Source: Siderastrea radians
Taxonomy: Eukaryota; Cnidaria; Anthozoa; Scleractinia; Rhizangiidae
Length of the DNA: 64,000 nucleotides
Direction of reading: 5' to 3'
Assembly: GCA_964017195.1 (NCBI GenBank)
Contig: OZ024887.1
Location: forward strand, 9,851,660 to 9,915,659
In this document: positions 13,275 to 27,500 of the stretch, one piece after another
Numbering within the stretch: position 1 is the first letter of the stretch
Layout of the letters: every line of letters begins with the position of its first letter
Notes under the pieces: generated by a model
What the model was told of the DNA's origin: nothing
Database searches by the model: none
What the model saw: the letters and a program-made list of their open reading frames with translations, nothing else
Program-made: the position numbers and the translations under genes

Positions 13275-13540
13275 ACAACCTTAGCCAATTTTGTTGGGAA
13301 GGTTGTCACATTTTACCATGCTTTTGTTTTCCTCCCCTCCCCCCTTTTCAATGTTGGATTTCAATGGACTTTTCTTCTGCAGTATTGTCTGGCAAACATT
13401 CAACATTGAAACGGGGGGTGGGGGGACCGGCGAATAGAGACAGAGACTAAGTTATGACGGCATATTTAGACAAGATGAATAAAATCTTACTAAAATTCTG
13501 TTCATGGTCAACCTTCCCAACAACTTGTGACGAAGGTTGT
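13275..13540. mobile_element. MITE, copy 1 of 2
   Basis: 266 bp, starting ACAACCTT and ending AAGGTTGT, with a second inverted pair inside (TGTTGGGAAGGTTG near the start, AACCTTCCCAACA near the end). An almost identical copy lies at 15962-16228. No transposase. Confidence 0.8.
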
Positions 13541-15961
13541 CTGTAAAAATGTGGGTGCGGTCAAGAGGAAACTTAACTCGACGATATCGTTCCAAGGCAA
13601 ATGCCTATATGCCACGCATGAAACTGAACGACAATCACTTCGTGAATTTTACCGGGGCACATTTACCTTGGCAACCCACGTTTACAGTAGCATGCATAAG
13701 GGTCGTTTAGATCAATGGGTTTGTCGCGCGACATAAAAAACTAATTTATGGCACATATTCTTTAGAAAAAACGTGTAATGAATAATGTGAAAAGAGAAAA
13801 TGTTCGGGAATCCCACATTTTGAACACTTGAGAATTTTCAATTCTTGCTAATGTAAATATTGCGTGACAAAGGTTATTTGAAACATTCAGTTTTGTCGCA
13901 TCAGGAAAGCGGTGCCCTGGAAACGAGACTTTGAAAAAACGATAGGAACGGACAGCATTTTATAACCGTGGCTGTGCCCCGGTAATTAGAGCAACAGTAT
14001 GTGTAGAGTTGTAGTTTAAGGTAATATAAAATGGCCCAGTTTTGTAAAATTGATAGGCTGGAAACAGTTAAAAGAAAGCCTTAAGGAGGTGCTGTTGATA
14101 TTATATCTTGATGTTTTTAAAATCTTTTGAAGTCATTGTAATGCAGTTTCCGCGGTCAGATCAGGGAATAGAGACAGTCTGCTCCTGAAGAAAAGGCACT
14201 GCTTTGTTTCGTTAGCGCATGCGATCATCCATTATAGCGTGGGCTGATATGCTCCAATTGCTGAAAAGGAGATATCGTCCATTTACCAGGTCCGAACAAT
14301 TTTTCCAAGCGTGACATTGAGCTCACAACAGATACTCCGGTGTTTGAAACGGCTGACACGCCAATTGTTTTCATTAAGCCACGCGAACACTGACATGCAG
14401 AATTTCCGTTGGATATATATTTTTTAATTTGTGGCGTCAAAACAATTGCATTTGGCTCCTCGTGGACATCGATTTGCTCAACTAATTCTTGAACATGCTG
14501 AGCAATTCGCAAGAAGTATATCACATCCATCCACAGTAATTTGCGAGGGGTCAGTCACATTGCCCGTGATGTTTTGACGCGGGCTTGTTATCTTCAAGAT
14601 CAACCATCATGATCATTACTCCACAAAGGAAGGACATTACTCCATTTATATTTGCTGAAAATACGGTGTTTGAAGTTAGCTGCAATTGAAGTAAGCTCTT
14701 TTCTATAATCGTACTTGCCTAGGGATTCTGCCGTATTGAATAAAGGACACTCAGAGGTCTTGAAAAGGTGAAATCTCACAATCATCAGCTCCATAAAATT
14801 GCGACAAATTAAACTCCTTTGTGGTAAGTAGCTTTTAAGTACAATGTTTTATGGAGTATTGTTGGAATGGTCGCTAACAGTAGTACTTAAGAACAAAACG
14901 GTGAAATATATCGAGCATTTCACATCTTAATAACACATTTCAATCGAAATTATAGTTAAAAGAGAGCTTGTTTTTAAATTTTAGGGCAATTTGCTATGGA
15001 GTAATGTCGCAGTTGATTGTTTGTAGCGCTCAAAATAGCCCTCGTGTGATTGACAGGTCACGCGAAAGAAATATGTCAAAATTAAACAAGCAACTCGCAA
15101 AGAGATACTTTCTAGGGCGGCCAATTTCTACGAAGTAATCCGGTTTCTTCTCTCTTAACTGAAACTCTCCTTAAAAATGCGATCAGCCGATGATGTTGAT
15201 ACGTTGCATTTTTCAGCAATTTAGGAATACTGAGTCCTGGTTGTCGTCGCAAAAATATCGCTGATGCTCTTTTTGCGGGAGGTAATTTTTCCAATGAACA
15301 CCATTCAGTTGTTTTTTGTGGTCGCAAAACCAATTTCCCACTAAGTAATTAAGTAGGTATCTTGAATCATACAAACGTGAAAGAAACAAGGTCACTAAAA
15401 TTCTCGAACGATCTGAACCCACTTTAGGTGCACAGCTCTCGGCACGTGTATATCTCCTTCCAGTGAATACATGTTTCATTAAGAAAAAATCAACCCTTTT
15501 CTTTAATAACTCAAGCGAGATGGCATTATTCCTTCCCTGATATTATCACGTTCGTATAACAATTAACCTTGTCTAAAAAGCTCTTAAAGGTTTTGTAAGG
15601 TTACTTTTCTAAGTCAACTAAGAACATTTGTGAAGTAAAGTCTGTTACTCGTGACACTATGTTGGAAGGGAAGTTTTCGCCTAACAGTTACTGCTGTGCA
15701 CAAACCACAGTGACAAACAGATGATGTTGACAGTAAACATTTTCGTTTTCGAGAAAAGAAAGACAGCCGTTGAATTCTCTTGTCACGCTATCAAATACCT
15801 AACCATCATACATTTCTTGCATTTCGCAAAATCTCTGTTTGCTGATCCAGATTCCAGCTGTAGGAAGAACATTAATAATACGTTTGCCACACGTGAGATG
15901 AAAACTGTATCGTGTATACTTCGGATGATATAATGAGGAAAAGACGTTCGGTCATTTACAT

Positions 15962-16228
15962 ACAACCTTAGCCAATTTTGTTGGGAAGGTTGTCACATTT
16001 TACCATGCTTTTGTTTTCCTCCCCTCCCCCCTTTTCAATGTTGGATTTCAATGGACTTTTCTTCTGCAGTATTGTCTGGCAAACATTCAACATTGAAACG
16101 GGGGGTGGGGGGACCGGCGAATAGAGACAGAGACTAAGTTATGACGGCATATTTAGACAAGATGAATAAAATCTTACTAAAATTCTGTTCATGGTCAAAC
16201 CTTCCCAACAACTTGTGACGAAGGTTGT
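15962..16228. mobile_element. MITE, copy 2 of 2
   Basis: Same sequence and orientation as 13275-13540, with one extra A near the right end as the only difference noticed. The near-identity implies recent mobility. Confidence 0.8.
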
Positions 16229-16399
16229 AGGTTCCCTGGTCAGAAAATTCTGGTGGTGTCAGCAGGCACACTAATTAGCACAAAAAGCGAATAGAAAAAA
16301 AAACAAAAAACAAAAAAACAGACAGCGAGCGCGAGCAAGCAAGCAATTCAAGGACAAATTAAAATAAAATATCGGTACTTATCAATGCTGGAATGATTT

Positions 16400-17350
16400 A
16401 GAAGTGTTATTGGGTTTTGCAATGTTTCTTGGGGCTCAGGTCAATTTCTTTAAACCTTTCCCACCATCCGGCGTTTTCTATTTAAAAAATGCGATTTAAG
16501 TACGATAAAAAAATCGTTCAATTTTGGAGTGCATTCTTCAAGTTTCCAGATCCACAATAAAATATTCCACTGTCAAGAAACGGAAATTGGTTTTCCAGTT
16601 GTCCTTTTGATCAGTCTCAATATCTTGTTGTCATACATGTATTTGCTGACTTTGATATGGGTTGTCTTACCCTAGCTTCTTATATACAAATCTGGATGGT
16701 TTTGAGTCGTCAAAAAATAATAAGAAGCTCTCCTGAATGTCCGGCTGGTTTCTTGCAATTTGAGTGTGCAGATGGTTGATTGCCGCAATCATTCCAAAAA
16801 AAGTTAAAGGTTTGACTCGGAGGTTATGAGCCTTGATCTGTTGATTACCAGACACCAAGAGCTTTAATATTTTTCTGGCTGTACATTTTGGAGCCGATCC
16901 ATAAGTCTTCTGTTTTGCTGCTGTTGTTATTGGGTCTAAGGCCAGATGCATCACCAAAACTCTCTAATAACTCCACAGCCTCTTAAACAGATTGTTCGGA
17001 GCCAAATGAACTAAAATGAGTGTTGTATCATCTGCGTATTGAATTAAGTCACTTAACTTAACTGAATTCTTTCTCATTTACAGTTATACCGACCATTTGT
17101 TTCCTTTTGTGTACAGCCTCAGCCAATACTTCTACTAAGAGGATGAATGTATAAGGTGACAACGGGCAGCCTTTCCAAACTCCTCTACTAGGCTTGAAGA
17201 AATTGCTCGCCCACGTGGTGTTCCGTTACCGACAAAAGTCTCCAAAGCATACAAGCAAAAATACCTTCTCTCAAAAACGAAGGTAGTCGTTCTCTACACA
17301 CAGAAGTCAAAACCACATTGTAGCAGTCGAATTCCTGTACAATTACATGG
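16400..17350 (-). pseudogene. Decayed LINE reverse transcriptase fragment
   Basis: The minus strand around 17190-16980 reads SRGVWKGCPLSPYTFILLVE, then LIQYADDTTLIL, which are the RT motifs preceding and containing the YxDD catalytic site. Frameshifts and stops occur on both sides. The motif style is L1/Tx1-like. It is a dead fragment. Confidence 0.7.
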
Positions 17351-17724
17351 AATTAGTTCCAACTGAATCTGCAGACCTAACGAATGGCATTCAAAACTGT
17401 TTAATTTATTTCGAACGTATTGAAGTACGCATAAAAACTTCGTAAACTTAAACGATTACAGATGCAGCCAAACATATCAACGACGCGGCCAAAATTTAAT
17501 GGAACCGCTCGAAAGTGAATCGAAACGCGAACCTTGTTTCCAGGGTTCTCGTTTTTTCTGGTTTGAAACCCAGTCCGCTTTAGCGCTCGTTATTTTAACA
17601 CCTCTATAAACCATTCATTTTTGAAAGCTTAATAACTACAGTTTATAACAAAATAAATTTAAAATGGTTAAAATTCACCTTGTTTCGAAAATGTGAATGT
17701 GTTTACAAAACTGCATGTCTGCAC

Positions 17725-18018
17725 AAATCACAGGGAATTTTCAAAGCATGAGAGTATAAGGGAAACGTATTTTACCTCCGTCGCTGTCACAGTGTCCAAG
17801 TAAGTTTTCAACGCGTGAGAGTATAATGGTACCCACGCGTGACCCGCGCACAACCACGCGTGAACTGACTGTCTTGTGTAACCTGTTGGCGGTAGATCAT
17901 TTCCGAAGAGGGTCCGCATGACGTAAATGACGATTACGAAAAGACACCGATAATGACGTACTTGGTTAACCAGTGCACCACGATTCTGCCCTGTTACGCT
18001 TCAGTTACTGAGTGCAGA
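17725..18018 (-). repeat. Right copy of the 0.3-kb inverted-repeat pair
   Basis: Inverted relative to 12692-13000. The two copies differ at many positions, so they are old or belong to different subfamily members. Confidence 0.8.
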
Positions 18019-18433
18019 AAGTAGGAAACGTTAACTTGAGTATTATTCAAAATTCATAGCTAAACCCCGAAACAGACACCACAACAATGTTGGGTTCAGG
18101 CAGGTTATTAATAATAATCCTACACTTACAACTATACAATATTTTTCCATAACAACATTACAATTGGTAATCGATAAGGCCCACAAATACGAATCAAGGA
18201 GTTACAACACGAAAATCAAAACTGCCTATGGTAGTGGGTGGGTGGGGAAGCACTCGGACAAACAATGCTTTCCAAACACTTGTTATATTTCACACGTATG
18301 ATAAGAAGAAACACGTTCCGAGAAATCGTCACGTCTACATCAAGCCGTGCTCACGGGCACGCTTATCCCAAAAAGTCCAACTTCGCTCTCGTAACTAGGT
18401 AATAACGTAAATTTTCGACTGTTGTCGGGCATT

Positions 18434-18958
18434 TTACTGGTTTTGTCTCACTTTCTTCTTGTTTTGTCGTAATTTGAAGCCACACTTGTACGCATTAGCA
18501 TACCGTTTAATATCACTAGTCGGATATCCCTTGTGGTAACTACGTCCTTCTACCATAAGGAAAGTTGCAGTTTGCCTGTTCCCAACATGAATAGTCCGTT
18601 CAAAGTCTAGATTCATATTAATAGGATTAATATTCACTGCAAAATACCCATTCCTTTCTAACAACTGTACACTCAGCCTCACTATCCACGTTTCATGGCC
18701 ACGGTCCATCATGTCGACTTCAACTTCCGCTATGCTTTTCGATTTTTCATTCGTAAAACATTCACATCGTAACAAAGCTTCTCCTTTTGACCCCAAAGTT
18801 CTCCACACTATTAACTCTTTAAGCCCTAACATCAACATACATGTTCTCCTTATTATTGTCCATATATTTCTCATGGTACTAGTTGGGAGAACTAGCTTGA
18901 ACATCAAGACATTAAATATCCTACACGTGAACTGTATTTTTGAACAAGTTGTGATCAT
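18434..18958 (-). CDS. Unrecognised open frame, 174 codons
   Basis: A single open frame with mixed composition, including WRTLGSKGEALLRCECF, VEVDMMDRGHETWIVRL and TIHVGNRQTATFLMVEG. I cannot assign a family. Its N-terminal third is hydrophobic and may not be coding, so it could be an exon, a retrocopy fragment or chance. No splice model was found. Confidence 0.25.
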   Translation of the reverse strand: MITTCSKIQFTCRIFNVLMFKLVLPTSTMRNIWTIIRRTCMLMLGLKELIVWRTLGSKGEALLRCECFTNEKSKSIAEVEVDMMDRGHETWIVRLSVQLLERNGYFAVNINPINMNLDFERTIHVGNRQTATFLMVEGRSYHKGYPTSDIKRYANAYKCGFKLRQNKKKVRQNQ

Positions 18959-20117
18959 TGTAAGAAGAAATTAGATGTTTGTCACTATTGGGGGTAAGGC
19001 TAAAAGCATTTAATCCTGTATCCCCCGTCTTATCCCCTAAAGTACAGTACAATGTAAATAGATTCGCTAATTTTATTTGTCAGGGGGTAGTGTCGAGATT
19101 AAAGCAAACTTAAACTAGACAAAAGTTGATCTTTCCTTTCCCTTCCATCAGAAACAAGCTTTCATAATTCGAATTTGCAGCAACGCAGAATATTTTAAAC
19201 AACCAGACAGACAATAATGTGCCGTATACGACACGTTTATATTCTAGGTCGAAAAGTCACGACAACAAATGTACATTGAACTATAGTGACTTGAAACATT
19301 TATCAAAGTTTAGTACCTACCGTTCATACATTTTCTGACACATATTTCATATTTTACGTGATCAAACCATTATTTTCACTATAATGTGAATAAATTTGTC
19401 TCATTAACTGAATCGTGATGGGAACTCGAACAGATATCGCGCACAAAGCCTTGTACAAATATTTGCCTTTTCAATCAGTTGTCGTCGCTCTCTTCTAATA
19501 TTTGCGTTCTCGTGGAAAATCTACGCTGCAAACAAAGCTAACCACTTTCAAATCCTGTTAAAACAAACCAATGTTATGTCAAATATTTACTTACCTTCAC
19601 TAAATGCAAATGAAATCCAATAAGTTGCGACATAAAACGGAAGACCGTATGTGTTGCCTCTCATCGTGGGATCGATATACATTCGGTCTGCTTACTTGGA
19701 AAAATTCGATGCTATTAATGATAACGTAATTCTGTTTTCAGTTACGCTGACACTTGAACCTGTCTGAAGTAAATGAAAACACACGCATATATTGGTATAT
19801 GCGGCAATGACTATTTATGTCCGTGAGTCAGCTCATAACAATAGAAAACTCTCCAGCTCCCTGAATTATGGATGAGTTTCTTTGTACCGGCCTGTGTTGA
19901 AAAATTAGTTTCTTTATCACGAGATCGGCGAAGCGAATCACGTCAAAACATATCTAACATTAATTGGTGCTGGTATAGTTTCAGCATCTAATCAGTTGAA
20001 ACAGCGACGATTTTTTAACATTCTAAAACATGATAAGAATACAACATCCGCGGATCCAAGGAAGTCGTTATAGGAAGTCTGATTTGACCGCTCAACCGTC
20101 GACTCATGCTCATATTA

Positions 20118-20863
20118 GGGGCTGTTCATTTTTTATGGGGTAGGGGGTGTTGGTGGGATTTGATGGTTAGTTCCTATAATATATAATGCCCCCCTCTACA
20201 TTAGAAATTTTTTTACCAGGCCCCCCATCCCCTTGTAGTTCCAAATATTTGGGATGACCCCCCCAAAAAATGATAAAGTAAATCTAAAGCTAATCAAGCT
20301 TAAATTAAAGTCAAGTCAATTTCAACAAACATTGTAGTTTAAAATCAGTCCTGCAAGAGTAAATGTCTTTATTGACAAGCACTAAAGATAATTTTCTGGT
20401 AGGGGTTCTAGGGATATCTTCCCCTGGAAAATTTTGAAAATCTAGAGATGCTCTAATGCAATTTGATGCATTCTGAAGTGCATAAACAGACAATTAATGC
20501 CAGTTTTTTAAGCATTAGTTTGGACACTGTTATCAGTTGTTGAGTCGTTTAAAAATAGACCAGCAGAGGCCAAAAAAGAGTTGACATTACCCTGGCTGTA
20601 TTTTGTAACGGAGCAGTTGGTGGGGGTAGAGTTGCCGTTTGGTGTATAATAAAGTAGGGGGGTCTGGGGGCAAGTCCCCTAGGAAAATTTGAATTTTCAG
20701 AACCTTAGAAACGCTTTTTCTTTTGGTATTCTAGCACTGATGTTTGCATTATTACAGATGCTGTCATTACCATCGGCTGCCCCCCTTTGAAGCAATATTT
20801 TTGGCATGCCCCCCCCCCTCAAATCCCACCAGCCCCCCCACCTCATAAAAAATGAGTGGTCCC
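20118..20863. mobile_element. PIF/Harbinger-like MITE, 746 bp
   Basis: Left end GGGGCTGTTCATTTTTTATG...GGTGGGATTTGA is mirrored at the right end by TCAAATCCCACC...CATAAAAAATGAGTGGTCCC. It is flanked by TTA at 20115-20117 and 20864-20866, the 3-bp target typical of PIF/Harbinger. No transposase is seen. Confidence 0.75.
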
Positions 20864-21420
20864 TTAATAATTTTTTTCTATTGAAATTAAATTTAAAAAG
20901 GGGACTTCTTGCCTTGCAGATAAATGAATCCAAACATAGAAGGCCCATACAACATGGTTTGAGTTGTAAAGAAATAATTATAAAAAAGCCAAAATTTCTT
21001 GATTCTATAACAGGTATGCTTTGACAGTCCTTTATTTTTACTAAACTCCTGGAATCCTTCCTTATTTATCTTGTATCGATTTATATTTGTGTAAAACATA
21101 ATTTGGATCAGTGCCTTATTTTTAAAGGAAATTCTTGTCACTGCAAGTCGACAAAGCCATAAATCCTGGATATCAAGTGCGAAATTCCTCCTGTTTAAGA
21201 TTCTTTGGATAGAATGGACGAAAGCTATTAAGGGCAAGTATCAAGGAAAGTGGTCCCCAAAACGGAAACAAACGTTTAAAATATTTTCTCTGGGTAAGGT
21301 TTTATTTCATTTCATCTGCTTTCGATGTTTCTCTATACGAACATGGCCTTGTTTCTATCTTCAGCAGTGTATTCTTTCACCCCTTTTGTTCTGCGGTATT
21401 TTACAGAGCTAATGCATCAG

Positions 21421-21468
21421 TCAATTCCAGTCAATTCCAGTCAATTCAGTCAATTCAGTCAATTCTCA
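21421..21468. repeat. (TCAATTCCAG/TCAATTCAG)n minisatellite
   Basis: Five short tandem units. Confidence 0.9.
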
Positions 21469-23618
21469 TTGTCCGTCCCGGGGGCCGGGCATTAGTCAAA
21501 CCCAGAGCATTTGACAGTCTAGTGATTTTCACGTCACAGCACTGTCACTTCCTTTCAGTGATATTAAGTTAACCGGGCAAGGACGATAAATTTGTGATTA
21601 ACTTTGTCTGAGTAGGACCAAATTAGACGTTAGATCCACAAAACGAATGATCAGTGAAGCAATACAGAGAAATAAGACTTATTTGAAACTTAGTTTGGCC
21701 TGATTTAGCTTTGATTAGATTGAAGCCGGTAAGCCCGAAAACTAAGAATTCAACGCATGTTTTTACCTGCACTGCGGGGCATTTGAACAGCTCGTTTGTC
21801 CCCGCCGTGGGGCATTTGCCGGTTTGTTTTCAAAGAATTCCAATGCCCGTGGGTCGGCTGGGGTGGGGGGGGGGGGGATGGGCACTACTGGAAATGACTG
21901 ATGCAGAAGTTAGAGATTTGTCTTGAATGTTATGTTTTTGTGCACTTGGAGGAACTGGTAAAGACAATGAACGATCTGCACTCTTATTGCTTTTCAGGTG
22001 CTTTTCTCATAAACTAATCAAGGGAAATACGTTCTTCAGCCAGTTTTAAAACGATCAGTAATTTCTCACGTTAGTATTCATTATCTGTAAGTTAAGCTTG
22101 TTCCAGGTCAACCGTGATGATACGATTACGCGCCTTAATATGTTTATACAAACCGCTACTTACAGTATAGCTCCGTGTTTTCGTTCTAACATTCCTCTCG
22201 TTTACGTGATGCCGGATAGCAATTTTGCGGGCCAAACATACTGATCCTGCTGACTGCAAATCTAAACATTCCTTTATCCGCCACTTGTCCTGAGCATTTG
22301 CCGTCCACATTTCTCATGTTGTGCGGGCAAAGCGTCAGCAAGCTTTTCTTTTTTCTTAGAAATCTCCGAATTCCTCCGAAATAGTTGTAACAGATAGCTA
22401 AATAACAACTGAAAGCTAAGAAAGGGTTTCGTGCGTTGTAAATTAAAGCTGTTTTAGTGTAACTGAATGTGATTGATTCTACCACAACTTGAAAATATTA
22501 TCTTGATTGAGCACCTTCCCTCGATTACAAGAAATCTAAAGTAAACGCCATCCATCTTTATAAAACAAGCAGTGAGAATAATCAAATAGTGGAAGAAAAG
22601 GTGAAACTTTATTCCAGCTTTATTACCAACTACGTCACAATTAATTGACTAGGTGAAAGTTGAACCGAAAAACGCCCTTGGGGCATGTTCGAGAAATAAA
22701 AGTATTTCAAACCTCTACTCCCCTATAGTTAAGGGAGAATTCGCCTTAATATTTCCTTTACTAAAGGAGAATGTGTAAACTGTCGCGTATGCATGTATAA
22801 GGGTAGAAAAGAAAAAAAAAAAAAAGGAACAAAAAAAAAAAAGAAAAAAATCTTTATTGATTTATACCGCTCAGGGTAGCCCCTTCAGATGCAAAAAGTT
22901 GTCTGTTATCAATGGGAGCCCTGAGCGCAACTGAGCGCAACTGAGCGCAAATAATCAACCTACTTTGCATGTTGTTGACCAACAAATACTGAAGAAAATT
23001 TATGGCTGTAAGCGAAAAATCATGTTGCTGAAGCTTGTTTAGGAGAGAGGAACTTAATTAAATAAACTTGTGCAAAAGACGGATTTAGTCTATTATAGTC
23101 GGCCCGGCCCCCAGTCTACAAAACTGGAAAAGACACGCTTGAGGGTCTGTGGACAGTTCATTGCCCATGTTACTTTCACAATTCGTTTTCACGTGAAATC
23201 TGGGAAAAGTACGTAGCTTTTAAGATGTTTGTAAAAAATATTTAAGCAAACGACTTACATAATACATCTTTGATGCGTATTAAGTTGAGACACGCGCATT
23301 CGTTAAAACGTTGTCGGCTTAAAGATATGAGCCATAAGCGGCAGGAAGTTCCTGGGAAGACGACACTGGCAATTTTGGAAATATTTTATTTGCAGTGATA
23401 ATCAAGACACTTTATAACTTTTCATAACTTAGAGTGTGGGTAAAGAATGCTGTGTTACTTTAATTTTCACTGGCGCCGTCAGAGAGTAAAAGTTCCACAC
23501 TTTGAAAGGTTATATCGCAAATGGCTCATACCCTTTCGCCGATGTACATTTTACTTTTAATTAGGCGAAGCAGTAGGCATTTTTTGTATGTAGCATCCCT
23601 GATATTGACATTTCGAGT

Positions 23619-24488
23619 TCACTGGTTAGCATATTTAGAGGGCTGGGCAGGAGGATATCCCTGGGGCTGGCCTGGGTCGTATGCAGGGGGCGGGGCCGGT
23701 GGATATCCATGTGGCTGGGACGTGGCGTATCCATGGGGCTGGGCCGGGACGGGCCACTGTGGGAGTGCCATCCCAGCCCCTGGGTGTTGAGCACCAGCGC
23801 GTTGCATCTGTCTTCTCAGTCGCCTTTGAGCCAGCGGACACCTGGACCAGCAGCAACACACCACAAGTATTACAATCAACAGTATCCCTACTGGAACGAC
23901 GATTCCAACTATCAGCCAAACGCTAGGGCAGAAACAAGAAAAGTCAATTAATGGGACTTGGTTATCAGGGAAACAAGGGAAGACGGTCTCAGCGCATGCT
24001 TCAATTGACAGTTCCTATTTTCCTACAAGCAATTAACAATTATTCCAATAAATCAATTGTATATGAATCTATAGCGAGAAAGTGCGCAGCGTGGAGCTAT
24101 ATGAGTTCATGAACATCGAGATTGAGTCGTAATTTGTTGATATAATATTCTCAACTACAGAATGAAAACCCCAATAGTCCAGTTTCGAGTTCAACGAAAC
24201 CGCTGAAAAGACACATCTATACAGGGTGAGTCTCAATCTGACGTAAAATATGCACAAATACCAGCAGGAAACTGAGTTCACAACTAAAAAAAAGGAAACA
24301 ATGGACAGAGTTGTCACTAGCATGGTATTTGTAAACTGACTCTCAGTTCAGAGACTAACCCTGCACAAATACGTGTTTTGTCTTTTCGTCCAGCGGTCTT
24401 GGTGAACTCAAAATGCTTTATTATCCAATTCCCATTTTTTTTAATTACGCGGGCTTCCCAAAATAGGTAGATACCATGAAGACGTCAC

Positions 24489-24531
<43 letters not shown>

Positions 24532-27500
24532 TTGATATCTTGGGAAAAGAGCCATATCCAGAAATCGCGGACATTAGAGCCTGCGCCTTTTCGGGCGTCC
24601 TACATAGACAGCTCTTTTAAATGATGCATACCGCTGATCGAAGCGGTATAGTTTGGCCTCATTTTTCGTGATGGTGCACGATGCAATAAGTCGCCTTACA
24701 AAACGATGTTTTGGCCCATATAAAAACCACTGACCAAACTAAGTCGCTTAACATTCGAATGTACTGAAATTTAGCTTTCGAAGGATGGCTTTTGTAGCGT
24801 ATTTGAAGCCGGTTCGGCCGAAATATCGCAGTTCCAAGAAAGCGGATTTTTGGACTTTAGCGTGGACTTTCAAATGTATGGCCCAATGCTATTTTTTCGT
24901 GGTTTTCAAGTGCAAAAAGTAAACATCAAAATCAATCGGATGGAGCTGAAAATCGTAAGGTTAGTTTGTTCCATGTATAGTTTTAGTGAATCCACTTGCA
25001 CATTTTTTCGATCCCATTATGTTTACCCGTAATCGCTGTTTATAAACTATGAGTTTTCGGTTTTTCGATGAAATCCCCCTCCACGCCTTACATTTTTTGG
25101 CCGCTAAACTGCTCACAGAAAACCGTAAAAAGTAAACATAAAATTCGAAGTATCCACCTTATTTTTTGTACTATATCTTTCTTGATAGACCAGTTTACCA
25201 TGAACCGGTTGCACATTTATACTTTAACAAATTGATCAAGAGATATTTCTCGAAATTTTTTAATCTCCATACATTTCTTTGTTGTTGTTGCGTTCCCTTC
25301 GATGGTCAATTTACCGCAGGATTTGTTGACCGTGGGCTCAAATGTCTGCGATTTCTGGATATGCAGTCGTTTTGGTTAATACTGCCGGTCGAGCTGTCTA
25401 TGTTTGATTGATGAGCGGGTAAATTCACCTCATAGGAGTTTTTCACCATTTTCTGTCCCAGCAAACAGAGACCACCCATAGCAATTCTTTGGCAACGCCC
25501 ACTGATTGTGGAATGAGGAATGCTTAGAATAAACATATTATCTCTAACTCTGACTTTAAGGGTGCTTTCCATTATGCCAAAATTTCCGGAAATTTCGGTC
25601 GAAACATAAATGGATCGCTTCGGTCCAGGTGCAAATTTTCCAGAAAAAGTGGTCCACCTCCAGAGGTGGTCCACTTTAACGGGTCGGTCCGGTCCGACCG
25701 AAACTTGCCGTTCCATTTTCAAAAATTCTCGTTTCCAGTCCCACTTCACTGAGAACTAATCGAAATTGTGGTCGAAACGTAAATGAAACGCTTCGGTCCG
25801 GTAGGAAATTTTGCATCTACCAAACAATTTCCTTCCATTTACCCTTGGTTAGTTCCACTGGTCTCTGACCGGTCGGACTGGCATAATGGAAAGCACCCTA
25901 AGAATCCTGTAGCTTTGCCTTACCTGCAGCATTTTGGCTGGTTGTTGATTGTACAGCATACCGTATCATATCTGCCATCCTTTGGTCCTGGGCAATAGTT
26001 ACGGAAGCCACTGTGCGAGTCCCTGCAAGTGTTACCTCCCACCCTGCAGCAGGTAGGGAAATACCAAAAGCAACAGCGAGTCCTGTCCGGCGGATCAGAC
26101 GGTCCAGGGCAGGAGTAAAACCCACAGTTGGTACGAGCACCCACTGCTGAAATCAATACGTATACAAAGAGAAGTTTGTTGGCAACACCACAGCGTCAGC
26201 TATGAAGGCAATACCTTGATGTGGGAGAGCAATTAAAATACTCAGACATGTTTAAGGAGGGTGTCCCAAATATAGACTGAGGTATTTTGCCGAGTTTATC
26301 AGACCATGTGGGAAGAGTAGATCTTAGCAAGGGCTATTGCAATCCAAAAAGAAAATTGCGTCAAATCGAGAACCAAGCATTCAGCACTGCTTAGTGTTTA
26401 GCAGCTGTGTTACTCTTGGTTTATTTGGCCAAGCCTTCTAGGGGACAATCCAAAAAGAAAATTGCGGTTAAATCGAGAACCAAGCATTCAGCACTGCTTA
26501 GTGTTTAGCAGCTGTATTTCTTTTGGTTTATTTGGCCATCCTTCTAGTTGATTCGAGCAAAGTCATAGTCTGAGTAACATACAAATGTCGTCCTCGGAAG
26601 AAGACACACAGATGAACTACGCGGATCCCGGTTGTTTAGGAATGAATTTTACCTCTGAATACGGATATCGGTCACTGGTGTGTTTTGCAATATTCACCGA
26701 TTCACTGTTTTAAAAGATCATTTTTGAAAGCTAGAGGAGATGGTGAACGACCTGAAATCGTAGATTTGAGACCGTTTGATGACTAATAGCAACTGCTTCC
26801 GTTGACAGTTGCCAGTAAAAAGACCCATTTTTGACGGTTAGTGGTTAAAGTTTGGGCTTTTTGACGGTTGACGTTTAACCCCTTGAGACCGTTGGGCTAC
26901 GTCAGTGTACACTGAGGTCGTTCAGTGGCGGATCCGGGATCTTTGAAAGGGGTGTGGCTGACATGAAGGAACGATATCAGAACAATCCGAGATAAAACCG
27001 CCTCAGTGATAGTTTTGTTCCGTTTCTTAATTTTAAGCTTGAAGGACCCCAAAGACGAAGGGGGGGGGGGGGGAGGGGTTTGCTAGCCACCCAATCCACC
27101 CCCTGGATTTGGGACAACCGGTTTTCTTGTCCTCTCTTGGTTTCAGTAACGGTTGAAAAAAAAATGATGTTGAACCTTTTCAACCGAGTGCAGTGCCGGT
27201 TGAAAAAGTTGAGCTACCAATGCAACCGAAAACGGTTTTTTACAGGGAACCCAATGGATTGTTTCGGTAAAATAACTGTAATGGGAAATGAATTTATTTT
27301 TGTTTTAGGAGGGACAAATGTACCGTTTAGAGTGCGAATTTGAGGCTAGGTCACCTTGCATTTTTCAAAAGCCAGCTGCCGTTCGGATTCGGGAAATACG
27401 ATATGACTCCGCTCCCATATAAACTTCTGCATCTTAAAATTCCCTTGTTAAAGGCTATGAAACAATGTGAGAAAGCAGAAAATTTTCTCTTGGAGTGCCT

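Larger units (their letters stand above)
11574..20117. other. Region with no confident host gene; repeats and transposon remnants
   Basis: Contents that can be named are listed separately: an inverted-repeat pair at 12.69-13.0 and 17.73-18.02 kb, twin MITEs, a decayed reverse transcriptase, and one unassigned open frame at 18434-18958. The stretch 14225-14794 on the minus strand has coding-like composition but no assignable family. Confidence 0.4.

Noticed and set aside
14225..14794. Possible coding exons on the minus strand (EQIDVHEEPNAIVLTPQI)
   Set aside because: Suggestive of a receptor ectodomain fragment, but no consistent splice model or clear family, so not called as a gene.
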